From positions 4,566,460 to 4,630,459 of the forward strand of contig NC_087083.1 of assembly GCF_026151205.1 (NCBI RefSeq): DNA of 64,000 nucleotides, in the 5' to 3' direction. The notes beneath the pieces were generated by a model. It was not told where the DNA came from, made no database searches, and saw only the letters and a program-made list of their open reading frames with translations. The DNA comes from Bolinopsis microptera (taxonomy: Eukaryota; Ctenophora; Tentaculata; Lobata; Bolinopsidae). Below are positions 61,901 to 64,000 of the stretch, one piece after another; the stretch's first letter is position 1; every line of letters starts with the position of its first letter. The position numbers were made by a program, and so were the translations under genes.

Positions 61901-64000
61901 ACCCCCTAGGGGATTTGAAAACAACCCTTTTAAAAAACCCAAAAGGTCATTTCCCAAAGTATCATAAACAAACCCCGGGCGAAATCCAAAATTCGAAACC
62001 TGAGTAAATTTTTCATATGAAATATGAATACCCCTTTAAACCCAAAAATTTCCTGAACCAGATCTACTCGCTAGTCCCCGTTTAGACATGTTTGTCTGCC
62101 AATCGTGGGACCTGAGTCCCTTCATTGCCCCTGCATTGAAATCACACAATAACACACAAACTAGAATCACGGCAAATCGACATTCATCGCTTTTTCCCTC
62201 GGGGTACTAAAAGGACCCGGTTTTTTAAATGGGCATGTACATTTCCCCCTGAAAACAGCATCATTTCAATACATGCTCTTTTTTTGTGATTTTTGACTCA
62301 TTATGGGACTTTAACCATCTAAATTCCTAAATATTAGTTTTGCTGATATAATTGTATTGATAGAGTTCCCCTTGTTACAAACATTCCGTGATAATTTAAA
62401 ATCAAAATTCATCATTTTAAAATACTTAGTCAAATTAACAATTTAAACCCCGTATTGAAATTTCACGTAACTCCACATTTAAACCGGGGATTTCCCTTTG
62501 CACTTTTAACACCCCCAAAGGCCCCATCTCAAAAAGGGTTCAATTTAAACACCCTTTAGAAGCGGGCACACTCAAAATGTAAATTCCCCTCATTAGAGGG
62601 GGCAAGAAAAAGAATATTTTGTGATTTCTGGGCCTTTTGGGTTTTAATTTTAAAATTTAAAAAATTAACAGATATTTAAAAAGGGAAGGGAAAGACTTAT
62701 TATGTGACATTTGAAAACTTTTTGGGCCCCATTAAAAAATTTTTTTAACTTTCCCAACATACATCCTTTAGATACAAGTATTTTAAAAAAGCTTCAAAAC
62801 AATTTTGGCAGTGAAAAAAACAATCTCTAAAATGGGCCACCGGTTTTTTTTGAAAAGTGGGGCCAAGTCAGTACAGGGTAAATAAAAGGCTGTAAAAAAC
62901 ATGTTTCCCCAAAAATTTTATCAAATTTTTCCCCCCATCCCAACTAAATATTTTCATTTTTGTTTATTTTCCCTAATTAGGGGAAAGGTAATGGGTTTAA
63001 TTTGAGTTTTGGGGGGGTTTTAGGGAAAATTTTTTATAATCCTTTTAGAAAACCGTTTTTAAAGGGGTTTCCCCGAAAAAAAATAAAAAGCCCAAAGCTT
63101 TGGTGCCCATGTTTCCCAAAAAACTGGATTTCCCCAGGAGGATTTAAATTTTGCCAAAAATTTGGGAAAATTTTGGAACAAATTTGGAACACGGGGTTTT
63201 AACAAAACAATATTCTCAAACTTTTGGTTTTAGTGGGCCTAGGACTAATATAAACCCCTTTTTCCCACCCATTTTTAAAACCCTTCTGAGGGGAATTTGA
63301 GAAGAAGTTCTTTTTCGTTCATTTCCCGGGCATTCCAAAAGGGTAGTTTTTAAACGGGCTTTTTATGGTTCCTAGGCCTTTTTGCCTTTCGGCATAACCA
63401 TCTTAGAAATCCAAAATGAGGCCCTTCCCCGCACCAAATACGGCCAATACTGTTTATGTGCCCCTGTTCCAAATTTATGAATTCCCTCACCTTTCCCTCT
63501 TCTGGGTGGCGGGTGGCGGGGAATTCGATTTTCGTTTAAAAAAGAACCACATCAAATTTTCCAAAAATTTTAGATATTTTTTGCGGGGGCGGCGCGGGGC
63601 ACTGCCCTGTTTTTAAATTTTTAAAATTTTCCCCAGGGTAGCAGGTGTCAGAAATTTTCTGGGTTTTAATTGTGGGGGAATTTCCCCCTCATTTTTTATT
63701 ATTAATAATTTTTGGTTGACTTTTTTATTTTCCCCCGGAAAAATTTCTCACGGCGAAAAACGAACTCTAAGAATTTGGGGAATAACGGGAGTAGAAAAGG
63801 GAGCTAACTTTCCCCGTACTCAACGACATGGAAAAAAAATAGACAAAAAATACTCGCTTTACCCCCTAACAAAGTACTTGTGCTCGGGAAGGGAGAATTT
63901 GGCAAACGTTTGGGGCGAGAGATTTTCCCAAAGGGGAAAAGGTACAGTTTAAAAATGTATTAAAAAAACCTCTCAAAAACAACCCTTCCCGCTTTGGGGC
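55981..64000. other. Low-accuracy tract B, second part: no supportable gene
   Basis: Same homopolymer-rich texture to the window end. Frames are at most about 113 codons (58455-58796 plus) and none resembles a known family. I found no RNA gene and no clear repeat array. Real exons could be hidden by indels. Confidence 0.6.

Noticed and set aside
1-64000. tRNA, rRNA or bacterial-type operon signals
   Set aside because: None was seen on either strand in the clean parts; the noisy parts cannot be judged reliably by eye.

Overview
The window looks like genomic DNA of an animal, probably an aquatic invertebrate. It has a spliced, secreted arylsulfatase gene with short GT-AG introns (215 to 581 bp), CR1/L2-type and another non-LTR retrotransposon fragment, a short inverted-repeat DNA element inside an intron, AT-rich flanks and satellite repeats. 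I see no operons, ribosome binding sites, CRISPR arrays, rRNA or tRNA genes. The phylum is inference only.

Layout. 1-1474: 3' part of a CR1/L2-like LINE ending in a CATTT tail. 1508-4303: a complete four-exon arylsulfatase B-like gene (535 aa) with every expected catalytic residue; intron 2 carries a 385-bp long-inverted-repeat element flanked by TTAA. 4304-5703: AT-rich spacer with a 12-bp AT minisatellite and a possible promoter. 5704-6583: a second, 3'-truncated sulfatase copy whose sequence is a mosaic of near-identical and diverged blocks relative to the first, the pattern expected of gene conversion. 6584-8840: non-coding sequence with small hairpins and a possible minus-strand coding remnant. 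8841-11964: about 100 units of a 32-bp G-rich minisatellite. A one-off inverted relative of its unit core lies just outside the array. 11965-13850: AT-rich, no gene recognised.

From about 13.85 kb to 45.35 kb, and again from 48.34 kb to the end, the texture changes sharply. Homopolymers of 4 to 12 bases are everywhere, runs of 22 to 35 G or C occur, no open frame reaches 200 codons and no family is recognisable. This reads like low-accuracy, unpolished long-read sequence. Between these tracts is a clean island (about 45.35-48.34 kb) with clustered 14-bp near-palindromes, a GTCCGTT repeat cluster, and a LINE 3' fragment flanked by direct repeats of about 55 bp. The second noisy tract still shows real structure: an inverted-repeat family at 54.2-55.6 kb and a GA-rich microsatellite at 55.8-56.0 kb.

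Only the first sulfatase is a confident intact gene. I did not find convincing evidence of a new multi-gene system. The most unusual signals are the sulfatase mosaic, the inverted seed beside the minisatellite, the near-palindrome cluster, and the inverted-repeat family.
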